Source: an uncultured Romboutsia sp. (lineage in GTDB: Bacteria > Bacillota > Clostridia > Peptostreptococcales > Peptostreptococcaceae). Taken from it: DNA of 14,459 nucleotides. Position 1 is the stretch's first letter, and every line of letters begins with the position of its first letter. Shown one piece after another: positions 8,661-14,448 of this stretch. A program made the position numbers and the translations under genes. The notes beneath the pieces are model-generated. The model had not been told where the DNA came from and did not search any database. It saw nothing but the letters and a program-made list of their open reading frames with translations. The DNA is taken from NCBI GenBank assembly GCA_937907205.1, contig CALESE010000180.1, positions 1 to 14,459 on the forward strand. The letters are read 5' to 3'.

Positions 8661-8917
8661 TTAACTTTATATTCTTCTATAATTTTATTATTTTGATTTT
8701 CTAATTCAAAATTTATATTAAATCTAAAGTTCAAAAAAGCTATAATACCTAAAAGTATTAAAACTAGTCCTATACATATTTTTTTTATACAATCATTTTT
8801 ATTGCCCTTAATAGCTAAATATATTCCATATAAAATTGCTATTAACCCAACGATTCCAGGGACTACTAAAATGGAAAAAACAAGGAAAAATAATAATAAA
8901 ACTGAATATATTACCAT
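8654..8917 (-). CDS. Small membrane protein of unknown function
   Basis: I do not recognise this 87-residue protein. It has a long hydrophobic N-terminal stretch (about residues 3-37, enough for one or two helices around VVPGIVGLIAILYG) and a basic turn KGNKNDCIKK. A further membrane helix follows (about 46-64, ICIGLVLILLGIIAFL), then a polar, charged tail of about 20 residues. Translation is well supported: on the minus strand AGGAGGTG stands about 7 nt before the ATG. It converges on sbcC with a shared terminator and diverges from the MotA/ExbB-like gene across a 160-nt gap. That position makes it a possible partner of the stator pair, but this is inference from position only. It could equally be a general small envelope protein. 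Confidence 0.7.
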   Translation of the reverse strand: MVIYSVLLLFFLVFSILVVPGIVGLIAILYGIYLAIKGNKNDCIKKICIGLVLILLGIIAFLNFRFNINFELENQNNKIIEEYKVNI

Positions 8918-9009
8918 TATATAGCACCTCCTATTGTACTATATAATATTAAATATTTATTAAATATGTTCTATACTACTAATAAATTAGTTAAGCTTCT
9001 TCATATTTT

Positions 9010-9040
9010 TTGTATTTTAATAAATTACACTACATATAAA
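9010..9040 (+). promoter_or_regulatory. Possible promoter of the stator-like pair
   Basis: TTGTAT (9010-9015) and TATAAA (9035-9040) are -35-like and -10-like but are spaced 19 nt apart. An alternative -10, CATATA (9033-9038), gives 17 nt. The match is weak in such AT-rich sequence. The position, 38 nt ahead of the TTG start with AAGGAGTG at 9061-9068, is reasonable. Confidence 0.35.
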
Positions 9041-9077
9041 TTAATTGTATAAATAAATTTAAGGAGTGTGATAAAAA

Positions 9078-10418
9078 TTGAATAATTTAATTATCAATTG
9101 CATAACTATAGCATTCTTAATAACCATAATAATTTATTCAGTAACTCAAGTTTTAATTAATAAGAATATTTATAATTTTATAAGTGAAGATTATAAGAAG
9201 CTAAATGAAGACTATAAAAGAAGTATATTGTATTCTAATGTTAAATCTAAATATATCAACTATACAATTGATAACCCTCATGCTGAAATTAATATAACTA
9301 CCTTTGTGGAAGAAGTTTGTTCAGGATTTACATTTAAAAATAAGTTTATATTAGACAAAATAAGAATAACAAAGAACTCATCTTCAACTTGTATATTACT
9401 AGGCGTTTTAGGAACATTTACAGGACTTTCTATGATGCTTCTAAGCATAAATACTAATGATATAATAAACTCACTTCCTCAAACAATCAATAGTATGCAA
9501 ACTGCATTTATAACAAGTATTTTTGGTATAGTTTGTTCAATAGTAATAAATATATTTTTAAATTCTAATGATTGTGAACATATACTAATACAATTAATGC
9601 TAAAGCTTGAAAATTTACTTACATCTGAAATAACTAATCAAAAATCTAAAGAAATGGATGATAAAATCGAAGATGTTAAAAGTACAATAAAAGAAATAAG
9701 TACATCAATAAAGTGTATAGAAAGATTTGATGATATATCTAAGGATTTAATGGAGTTTAATAAAGAATTTATATATGGTATAAACACATTAAAGGATTTA
9801 TTAGAAGGATCTCAAACATCTATTAAAACATTTGATCAAAGTGTTAGAAAGCTAGATAAACAATTTAGCATAATGAATATGAAATTTACTAGATTATTTG
9901 ATACATTTGAAAGCCAAGAAGACATTAATAAAGAAATACTACTAGATATAAAAGAAACTTCTAAAAATATATTTACTACTACAGAAACACAATCTAAAAC
10001 AAAAGATTATCTAAGGAGCTTGTCTGCTAATTTTGCTTTATATGAAAGAACCTCTCAAGATTTACTTAATAAATTAATTGAACATGAAAATAGAATAACC
10101 AAAACTCAAGGAGAACTAAATGAAGAACAAATAAATTTAGATACAACAGTAAAACATTTAGCTTCAGTTATAGCCTTATCATCTCAAGATATAGAACAAA
10201 AGCTTAATATGATTTTTGACTATATAGATATTTATAAAGAAGCTTCTACTATTAATGCAATGCAAAATGATATATTTAAAAAATCATCTAATGATGAAAT
10301 TTATGAAATGAAAAATGAAATAGCTAAAACTTCAAATAATAAAAAACTGTCAAAAAGTCCTAAGAATAAATTTAAATTTAAAACCAATTTAATTGGAGAT
10401 GATAGTTATGATAAATAG
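9078..10418 (+). CDS. MotA/TolQ/ExbB-type ion-channel protein with long helical tail (ZorA-like)
   Basis: A 446-residue inner-membrane protein. Predicted helices: TM1 about 5-27, TM2 about 104-124 containing the family signature LLGVLGTFTGL (107-117), and TM3 about 141-162 beginning MQTAFITSIFGIV. The T142-A-F pattern is typical of the channel-lining helix in this superfamily. After residue 165 comes a tail of about 280 residues, rich in heptad-like Glu/Lys/Leu/Ile and Thr/Ser (coiled-coil or helical), ending in a basic stretch KKLSKSPKNKFKFK (about 418-435). A short three-helix channel core plus a long cytoplasmic tail is the plan of ZorA; flagellar MotA has four helices and no such tail. 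The start is TTG, preceded by AAGGAGTG 9 nt upstream; no ATG occurs before the channel domain. It overlaps the next gene by 11 nt. It probably forms a pentamer around two copies of that product, an inference from MotAB and ZorAB structures. Confidence 0.8.
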   Translation: MNNLIINCITIAFLITIIIYSVTQVLINKNIYNFISEDYKKLNEDYKRSILYSNVKSKYINYTIDNPHAEINITTFVEEVCSGFTFKNKFILDKIRITKNSSSTCILLGVLGTFTGLSMMLLSINTNDIINSLPQTINSMQTAFITSIFGIVCSIVINIFLNSNDCEHILIQLMLKLENLLTSEITNQKSKEMDDKIEDVKSTIKEISTSIKCIERFDDISKDLMEFNKEFIYGINTLKDLLEGSQTSIKTFDQSVRKLDKQFSIMNMKFTRLFDTFESQEDINKEILLDIKETSKNIFTTTETQSKTKDYLRSLSANFALYERTSQDLLNKLIEHENRITKTQGELNEEQINLDTTVKHLASVIALSSQDIEQKLNMIFDYIDIYKEASTINAMQNDIFKKSSNDEIYEMKNEIAKTSNNKKLSKSPKNKFKFKTNLIGDDSYDK

Positions 10419-11043
10419 ATATAGAAGAACAATAAATAAGGGTTTCGAAAAAAGTAGCTTTTGGCCTACTTTCACAGATATGATATCTACAATATTGATG
10501 GTTGTTATGCTAATGCTGTTTAGCTCAGAATCAATTGCTGGATCTGTTGAAAAAAACTTAGCTCAAAATGTTAATAAGTCTGTTAAGGAAACTTTAAAAG
10601 AAAATGGTATACCTGTTGAAGTAGATATGAATACTGGTCAAGTTACATTTGGTGAAAAAACTATGTTTGATATTGATGACTATGAATTAAAGCAAGAGGC
10701 TAAAGATATGTTAAAAATATTTATTCCAAAGTACATAGAAACTATTTATAAAGATTATGAAGATAATATATCTAAAATAGTTATAAAAGGTCATACAGAT
10801 GATATAGGCAGCTATTTATACAACTTAGATCTATCACAAAAACGTGCATTGAGTGTAGCAAAATTTATTGTTGGAGATGAAATAGGAGATTATAAGTATA
10901 AGGATAAGGTCACTAAAGATATAGAAGCAATAGGAAGATCTGAAGCTGAACTTATAAAAAATGACGATGGAAGTGTAAATAAAGATGCTTCAAGAAGAGT
11001 TGAGATAAAATATGAAATAAAAGTAAATAATTCTCCTAAATAA
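10408..11043 (+). CDS. MotB/OmpA-type stator partner (ZorB-like peptidoglycan anchor)
   Basis: A 211-residue protein with a short basic cytoplasmic N-terminus (RYRR) and a single membrane helix, about 22-40, starting FWPTFTDMISTILMVVMLMLF. D24 at the inner edge corresponds to the ion-carrying Asp of MotB and ZorB. A linker follows (about 45-80), then an OmpA-like peptidoglycan-binding domain (about 80-205) with GHTDD (128-132), NLDLSQKRALSV (139-150) and SRRVEI (195-200). The ATG at 10408 is used because GGAG (10395-10398) lies 9 nt upstream; upstream in-frame TTG and ATG codons fall on or before that site. The 11-nt overlap with the ZorA-like gene implies coupled translation and a stoichiometric complex. 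The likely role is to anchor an ion-driven rotating or force-transmitting channel to the cell wall. Flagellar MotB is less likely because there are no flagellar or chemotaxis genes nearby. Confidence 0.83.
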   Translation: MINRYRRTINKGFEKSSFWPTFTDMISTILMVVMLMLFSSESIAGSVEKNLAQNVNKSVKETLKENGIPVEVDMNTGQVTFGEKTMFDIDDYELKQEAKDMLKIFIPKYIETIYKDYEDNISKIVIKGHTDDIGSYLYNLDLSQKRALSVAKFIVGDEIGDYKYKDKVTKDIEAIGRSEAELIKNDDGSVNKDASRRVEIKYEIKVNNSPK

Positions 11044-11069
11044 AGGGTGGTATAATAACCACCTTTTAT
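11044..11069. terminator. Terminator after the ZorB-like gene
   Basis: GGTGGT (11046-11051) pairs with ACCACC (11058-11063) across a 6-nt loop. The stem is extended by a G-T wobble and three A-T pairs, and is followed by TTTTATTTTTTATT. It starts directly after the stop codon. Confidence 0.75.
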
Positions 11070-11243
11070 TTTTTATTATATTCAATTTCAATATTACTAA
11101 TTTCTTCTTTAATTGTAGTACTAGAATTTGTCTTTAATGCTAAGTAGAAACTTACTATTAACATTGGAATTAGCATTATTAATGCTATAACTTGAGTAGT
11201 ATCTTTGGCTATTTTTTTTGTTAATTTTTTTATTTTTGTACAT
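11066..11243 (-). pseudogene. Possible decayed small single-helix membrane protein
   Basis: On the minus strand one frame, open for about 59 codons to a TAA at 11066-11068, encodes a plausible small protein: KKIAKDTTQVIALIMLIP, then MLIVSFYLALKTNSSTT and IKEEISNIEIEYNKK. This is a basic N-terminus, one membrane helix and an acidic tail. The frame has no ATG, GTG or TTG before the helix. The nearest ATG (11241-11243) is in a different frame and would join it only if one base were missing from the A-rich stretch at about 11213-11235. There is no ribosome binding site ahead of that ATG. It would converge on the ZorB-like gene and share its terminator. It is either a remnant or chance; the segment also holds deoD control sequence. 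Confidence 0.3.
11171..11187. promoter_or_regulatory. 17-bp palindrome upstream of the deoD promoter
   Basis: TAGCATTATTAATGCTA is a perfect dyad with 8-bp arms around a central T. It lies about 30 nt upstream of the candidate deoD -35 box. It may be an operator or activator site; no known regulator site is recognised. It also falls within the degenerate minus-strand frame, so it could be incidental. Confidence 0.35.
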
Positions 11244-11246
11244 AAT
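11218..11246 (+). promoter_or_regulatory. Candidate promoter of deoD
   Basis: TTGTTA (11218-11223) and CATAAT (11241-11246) are separated by 17 nt, placing the start of transcription near 11253 and giving a short leader. No purine riboswitch-like structure fits between it and the gene. Confidence 0.5.
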
Positions 11247-11291
11247 ACTTAATAATGTTACATATTTTTTTAATTTAAGGAGGAAAACTAC

Positions 11292-12005
11292 ATGAGTACA
11301 CCAACACCACATAACAATGCTAAATTTGGAGATATAGCAGAAACGGTTCTTTTACCAGGAGATCCACTAAGAGCTAAATTTATAGCAGAAAATTTCTTAG
11401 AAGATGTTACACAATACAATACTGTAAGAGGTATGTTTGGATATACTGGATACTATAAAGGCAAAAGAATATCTGTTCAAGGTAGTGGAATGGGGATACC
11501 ATCAATAGGTATATATTCATACGAATTAATACATTTTTATGGAGTAAAGAACTTAATAAGAATAGGTTCTGCAGGTGCTATAAGTCAAGATTTAAATCTT
11601 CATGATGTTGTAATAGGAATGGGTGCTTGTACAGATTCAAACTATGCAGCACAGTTTGATTTACCAGGTACTTACGCACCAATAGCAAGTTTTGAACTTT
11701 TACAAAAAGCTGTTAATATAGCTAAAGAAAAAGAAATAGATATTACAGTAGGTAATATACTTTCTAATGATGTATTCTATTCAGATAGGGGACTAGAAGG
11801 TGGACTTGGAAAGTGGAAGAAGATGGGGGTTCTTTGTGTAGAAATGGAAGCAGCAGGACTTTATATGAATGCTGCTAGAGCAGGAGTTAATGCTTTAGCT
11901 ATACTTACAATATCTGATTGTCCATTTACTGGAGAAGAATGTTCAGCACATGAAAGACAAGTTGCATTTACTAAAATGATGGAAATAGCTTTAGAATTAG
12001 CTTAA
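11292..12005 (+). CDS. deoD: Purine nucleoside phosphorylase, DeoD (hexameric) type
   Basis: A 237-residue cytosolic enzyme that splits purine (deoxy)ribonucleosides with phosphate to give free base and (deoxy)ribose-1-phosphate in nucleoside salvage. It matches the E. coli DeoD pattern throughout: H7; LLPGDPLRAKF with phosphate-binding G23 and R27; R46; RIGSAGA with R90 and S93; the nucleoside-binding VEMEAAGLY (E184, M185, E186); and the catalytic pair D209 (TISD) and R222 (AHERQ), 13 residues apart as in the E. coli enzyme. The length is normal. The ATG is preceded by AAGGAGG (about 11277-11283). It is flanked by terminators on both sides, so it is probably transcribed alone and not as part of a deo operon. 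It converges on lexA. Confidence 0.96.
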   Translation: MSTPTPHNNAKFGDIAETVLLPGDPLRAKFIAENFLEDVTQYNTVRGMFGYTGYYKGKRISVQGSGMGIPSIGIYSYELIHFYGVKNLIRIGSAGAISQDLNLHDVVIGMGACTDSNYAAQFDLPGTYAPIASFELLQKAVNIAKEKEIDITVGNILSNDVFYSDRGLEGGLGKWKKMGVLCVEMEAAGLYMNAARAGVNALAILTISDCPFTGEECSAHERQVAFTKMMEIALELA

Positions 12006-12008
12006 GAT

Positions 12009-12047
12009 AAAAAATAAGATATGGATAATTTCCATATCTTATTTTTT
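12009..12047. terminator. Bidirectional terminator between deoD and lexA
   Basis: A 17-bp perfect stem (12009-12025 with 12031-12047) has a 5-nt loop. It has A6 on one side and T6 on the other, so both convergent transcripts receive a U tract. Its right arm overlaps the lexA stop codon by two bases. Confidence 0.88.
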
Positions 12048-12681
12048 ATATAACTCTAAATACTCCAGTTACAACACCTACTAATTCTACATCTTTAACA
12101 CCTAATATTATAGGATCCATAAATTCATTTTCTGGTTGAAGTCTAATAAACTCACCCTCTCTAAAGAATCTTTTAACTGTAGCATATTCTTTATGTATTA
12201 GAGCAACAACTATTTGAGAATTAAAAGCCACATTTTTTTTATCTACTATTACATAGTCTCCATTTAATATCCCTGCATTAATCATACTATCCCCTTTAAT
12301 TTTTAATACAAAGTTATCAGATCCTTTAATTAAATTAGCTGGTAGAGGAATGTATTCTTCAATATTTTGCTTTGCTAAAATAGGACTACCTGCTGTAATT
12401 TGTCCTACTAAAGGTAAGTTTATTATTTCCTGATTAAGTCCTTTATTAGCAACCTCATGCTTATTAGAGTCTAAAACCTCTATAGCTCTGGGCTTAGTAG
12501 GATCGCGTCTTATATATCCTAATTTTTCTAATTTATTCATATGAGAGTGTACTGTCGAAGTAGATTTTAATCCAACAGCAATACACATTTCACGTACTGA
12601 AGGTGGGTATCCTTTTAATGCAATTTGTTCTTTTATAAATTCTAAAATTGCAACTTGTTTATTGCTTAAATCTAAATACAT
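12046..12681 (-). CDS. lexA: SOS repressor LexA
   Basis: A 211-residue repressor with self-cleaving peptidase activity, triggered by RecA filaments on damaged DNA. The N-terminal winged helix (1-70) contains GYPPSVREMCIAVGLKSTSTVHSHMNKLE with recognition-helix residues around 39-50. The cleavage site is A97-G98 within QITAGSP. The catalytic pair is S132 (GDSM) and K170 (ATVKRF) in the S24-type C-terminal domain. All key residues are present, so it should be active and cleavable. The ATG has a good ribosome binding site on the minus strand (AAAGGAGTG). It has its own promoter with a LexA box, so it is autoregulated. It lies downstream of the recombinase gene on the same strand with a 90-nt gap and no terminator between them, so read-through from that gene is possible. 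Confidence 0.97.
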   Translation of the reverse strand: MYLDLSNKQVAILEFIKEQIALKGYPPSVREMCIAVGLKSTSTVHSHMNKLEKLGYIRRDPTKPRAIEVLDSNKHEVANKGLNQEIINLPLVGQITAGSPILAKQNIEEYIPLPANLIKGSDNFVLKIKGDSMINAGILNGDYVIVDKKNVAFNSQIVVALIHKEYATVKRFFREGEFIRLQPENEFMDPIILGVKDVELVGVVTGVFRVI

Positions 12682-12718
12682 AAAATCACTCCTTTCTAAA
12701 TTAATATTATATACTTAT

Positions 12719-12747
12719 ATTTTAGCACATTAGAACTTTTTTAACAA
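12719..12747 (-). promoter_or_regulatory. lexA promoter
   Basis: On the minus strand the -35 box TTGTTA (12742-12747) and -10 box TAAAAT (12719-12724) are spaced 17 nt apart. A TG one base ahead of the -10 makes an extended -10. A second possible -10, TATAAT at 12706-12711, has a poor -35. The LexA box overlaps the -35 element. Confidence 0.6.
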
Positions 12748-12757
12748 ACATTCGTTC
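12746..12757 (-). promoter_or_regulatory. LexA box (SOS operator) of lexA
   Basis: Read on the minus strand the site is GAACGAATGTTT. This fits GAAC-N4-GTTT, a clostridial variant of the GAAC-N4-GTTC box of Bacillus. It overlaps the end of the -35 box of the lexA promoter, the classical position for autorepression. Confidence 0.75.
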
Positions 12758-12771
12758 TTAAAATTTTAAAG

Positions 12772-13938
12772 TTATATATTATCTAGAGTTTCTATAGTAA
12801 TGTCATTAAAATCATCACCATTATCTAACCACTCAAAATTATTTACTATATCACGCTTAACATGTTTTTTATGAGCAGCATATAACTGTGTAGTTGTTAC
12901 ATTATCATGGTCTAATAAATTTTGAACATCATAAATGGAAAATCCATTTTGTATTAAGCTCGTAGCAGCAGTAGCACGAAGCTTATGAGGACTATATCCT
13001 TTTTCTCTAGATGTTTCCATAGAAATAGATGTATATTTTTTTACTAATTGTCTAATAGCCTTAGGATTAATACGCTTATTTTGTAATGATAAAAATAAAG
13101 CATCTTTATTTTCATCATCAAGAAGCTCACTTTGTGTCCTTTCATTATAAATATAATCTTTTATAACTAGCTCACATGTATTATTTATAGGCATTAAAAC
13201 TTCTTTACCTCTTTTTCTATAAATCATAAATTCGCCTCTAGAGAAGTTGAATGATGATATATTTAATTCTCTAAGTTCATTAAGTCTAAGACCATATGTA
13301 ACAAATAAAGCTAATATAGCTTTATCACGAAGCTTAGTCTTTCTCCAATATACTTTTTCTTTATCAGTAAGCCCATTACCATTTTCAACTGATTCTAACA
13401 TCTTAGCAACCTCATCAATTTCAAGACGTTTTATAGCATCTGGCTGAGGCTTTGGTAATTTAATAGGATTAAATCCATCTGTAATATTATTTTCTAATTG
13501 ATCATTTCTATATAAGAATTTAAATAGAGTAGATAAAGATGATTTTTTTCTAGCCAATGCCCGATTATTATTTTCAAATACTAAAGTATTATTTTTACTT
13601 TGTTTATAATATCTAGAACAATAATCACCTAAAAACATATTTACATCTCTAGCTTTTATATTGTTAAATTCATCTAAAGTTATATCTTTTATATTACTTG
13701 CACTTGTTAATTCTTGCATTTCTACTAAATAAGAAGTAAAGAATTGGATATCTTCTAAATAAGCAAGTCTGGTAGATACAGCTACAGATCCTTTTAGATA
13801 TATAAAGTAATCTTTCATAAATTTAGGAAGATTATTTTCAACAGCAATACATCTTTCTATTATGTTATTGTCTCGAATAACAATGTTATCTGGTTTATTA
13901 GATTTATTATGAATTTTAATATTTTTTTGATTACTCAA
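12772..13938 (-). CDS. Tyrosine recombinase (Xer/integrase family)
   Basis: A 388-residue site-specific recombinase that breaks and rejoins DNA through a tyrosine. An SAM-like, core-binding N-terminal domain (about 34-145, including LKGSVAVSTRLAYLEDIQFF) is followed by the catalytic domain with R218 (YGLRLNELREL), the probable beta-hairpin lysine K242 (YRKRGKE), H318 and R321 (SPHKLRATAAT), H344 (LLDHDNVTTTQLY) and nucleophile Y353, so all are present. It is longer than XerC/XerD (about 300 residues) through a roughly 35-residue N-terminal extension, an insert near 265-285 and a longer C-terminus. The start is TTG, supported by GGAGG 6 nt upstream on the minus strand. It is not obviously part of a mobile element: no excisionase, phage or conjugation gene is visible. 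It could be a housekeeping-like recombinase or a marker of an element outside the window. Confidence 0.92.
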   Translation of the reverse strand: MSNQKNIKIHNKSNKPDNIVIRDNNIIERCIAVENNLPKFMKDYFIYLKGSVAVSTRLAYLEDIQFFTSYLVEMQELTSASNIKDITLDEFNNIKARDVNMFLGDYCSRYYKQSKNNTLVFENNNRALARKKSSLSTLFKFLYRNDQLENNITDGFNPIKLPKPQPDAIKRLEIDEVAKMLESVENGNGLTDKEKVYWRKTKLRDKAILALFVTYGLRLNELRELNISSFNFSRGEFMIYRKRGKEVLMPINNTCELVIKDYIYNERTQSELLDDENKDALFLSLQNKRINPKAIRQLVKKYTSISMETSREKGYSPHKLRATAATSLIQNGFSIYDVQNLLDHDNVTTTQLYAAHKKHVKRDIVNNFEWLDNGDDFNDITIETLDNI

Positions 13939-13971
13939 AGTTTACCTCCAAATATTAATTATTATAAGTAT

Positions 13972-14000
13972 AAAATAACATATAAAAGAGAGAGTTTCAA
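13972..14000 (-). promoter_or_regulatory. Candidate promoter of the recombinase gene
   Basis: On the minus strand TTGAAA (13995-14000) and TATTTT (13972-13977) are spaced 17 nt apart, with a TG one base before the -10. One copy of the repeat AACTATACCYTAAAT (13999-14013, plus strand) abuts and overlaps the -35 box. Confidence 0.45.
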
Positions 14001-14288
14001 CTATACCTTAAATTTATATATATAAGATTAATATATAAATTAAATATAGTGGCTATTTAATTTATAGTAACTATAATGTAATATAAGATAATAAAAAATA
14101 TAAAAAAGTAGTAATATTATTAAAATAAATAATTTTTATATAATCGTATATAATGAGGATTTAATTCTATATTTTTATATAAAAATATAGAAGAAATAAA
14201 TTATATAAATTTGTGATATTATTTAAAACTTAAATATGTATGCATAAATGAGTAATTATTTTAGTAAATTTAAAACTATACCCTAAAT
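13999..14288. repeat. Direct repeat AACTATACCYTAAAT and related AACTATA motifs
   Basis: AACTATACCTTAAAT (13999-14013) and AACTATACCCTAAAT (14274-14288) match at 14 of 15 positions. A third AACTATA lies in the perfect 15-bp dyad TTATAGTAACTATAA (14062-14076). Just before that is a 12-bp stem, ATAAATTAAATA (14035-14046) with TATTTAATTTAT (14054-14065). These may be regulator or recombinase binding sites for the adjacent gene. Confidence 0.4.
14165..14192. repeat. 28-bp perfect palindrome
   Basis: Two 14-nt arms with no spacer: TTCTATATTTTTAT at 14165-14178 and its exact reverse complement at 14179-14192. No T tract follows on either strand, so it is not an obvious terminator. Base composition is nearly all A/T, which lowers its significance. 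Confidence 0.5.
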
Positions 14289-14370
14289 ATACATTTAAAG
14301 ACTAGTTATTCATTAAATAAAATAACAGTATATAATACGTTTTTATTATCTAATACTACTACTTTTTTGT

Positions 14371-14388
14371 AAATATGCATGCATATTT
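14371..14388. repeat. 18-bp perfect palindrome AAATATGCATGCATATTT
   Basis: A spacer-free 18-bp dyad built on ATGCAT. It lies 36 nt before the second copy of the ACTTAATT palindrome. A similar ATATGCATAT dyad also lies next to the first copy at 3669-3678. Confidence 0.45.
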
Positions 14389-14423
14389 AATTTTTTTAAG
14401 TAATCTCATCTGTTTAAATAGCA

Positions 14424-14448
14424 TTTTACTTAATTAAATTAAGTAAAA
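14424..14448. promoter_or_regulatory. 17-bp palindrome, copy 2, extended to a 25-bp perfect dyad (candidate operator)
   Basis: The core ACTTAATTAAATTAAGT (14428-14444) is identical to copy 1 at 3679-3695. Here it is flanked by TTTT and AAAA, giving 12-bp arms. It is near the window edge, so the gene it may control could lie just outside. Confidence 0.45.

Noticed and set aside
9078..11043. A complete Zorya defence system
   Set aside because: Only ZorA-like and ZorB-like genes are present. The next genes are deoD and lexA, and no helicase, ZorC or HNH-type ZorE gene is in the window.
9078..11043. Flagellar MotAB stator
   Set aside because: No flagellar or chemotaxis genes are nearby. The channel protein has three predicted helices and a very long cytoplasmic tail, unlike MotA.
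11064..11291. Purine riboswitch upstream of deoD
   Set aside because: The region lacks the conserved loop and junction sequences, and the predicted leader is too short.
12772..13938. Integrase of a prophage or conjugative element
   Set aside because: No phage, excisionase, relaxase or attachment-site duplication is visible. Flanking genes are housekeeping and composition is uniform.
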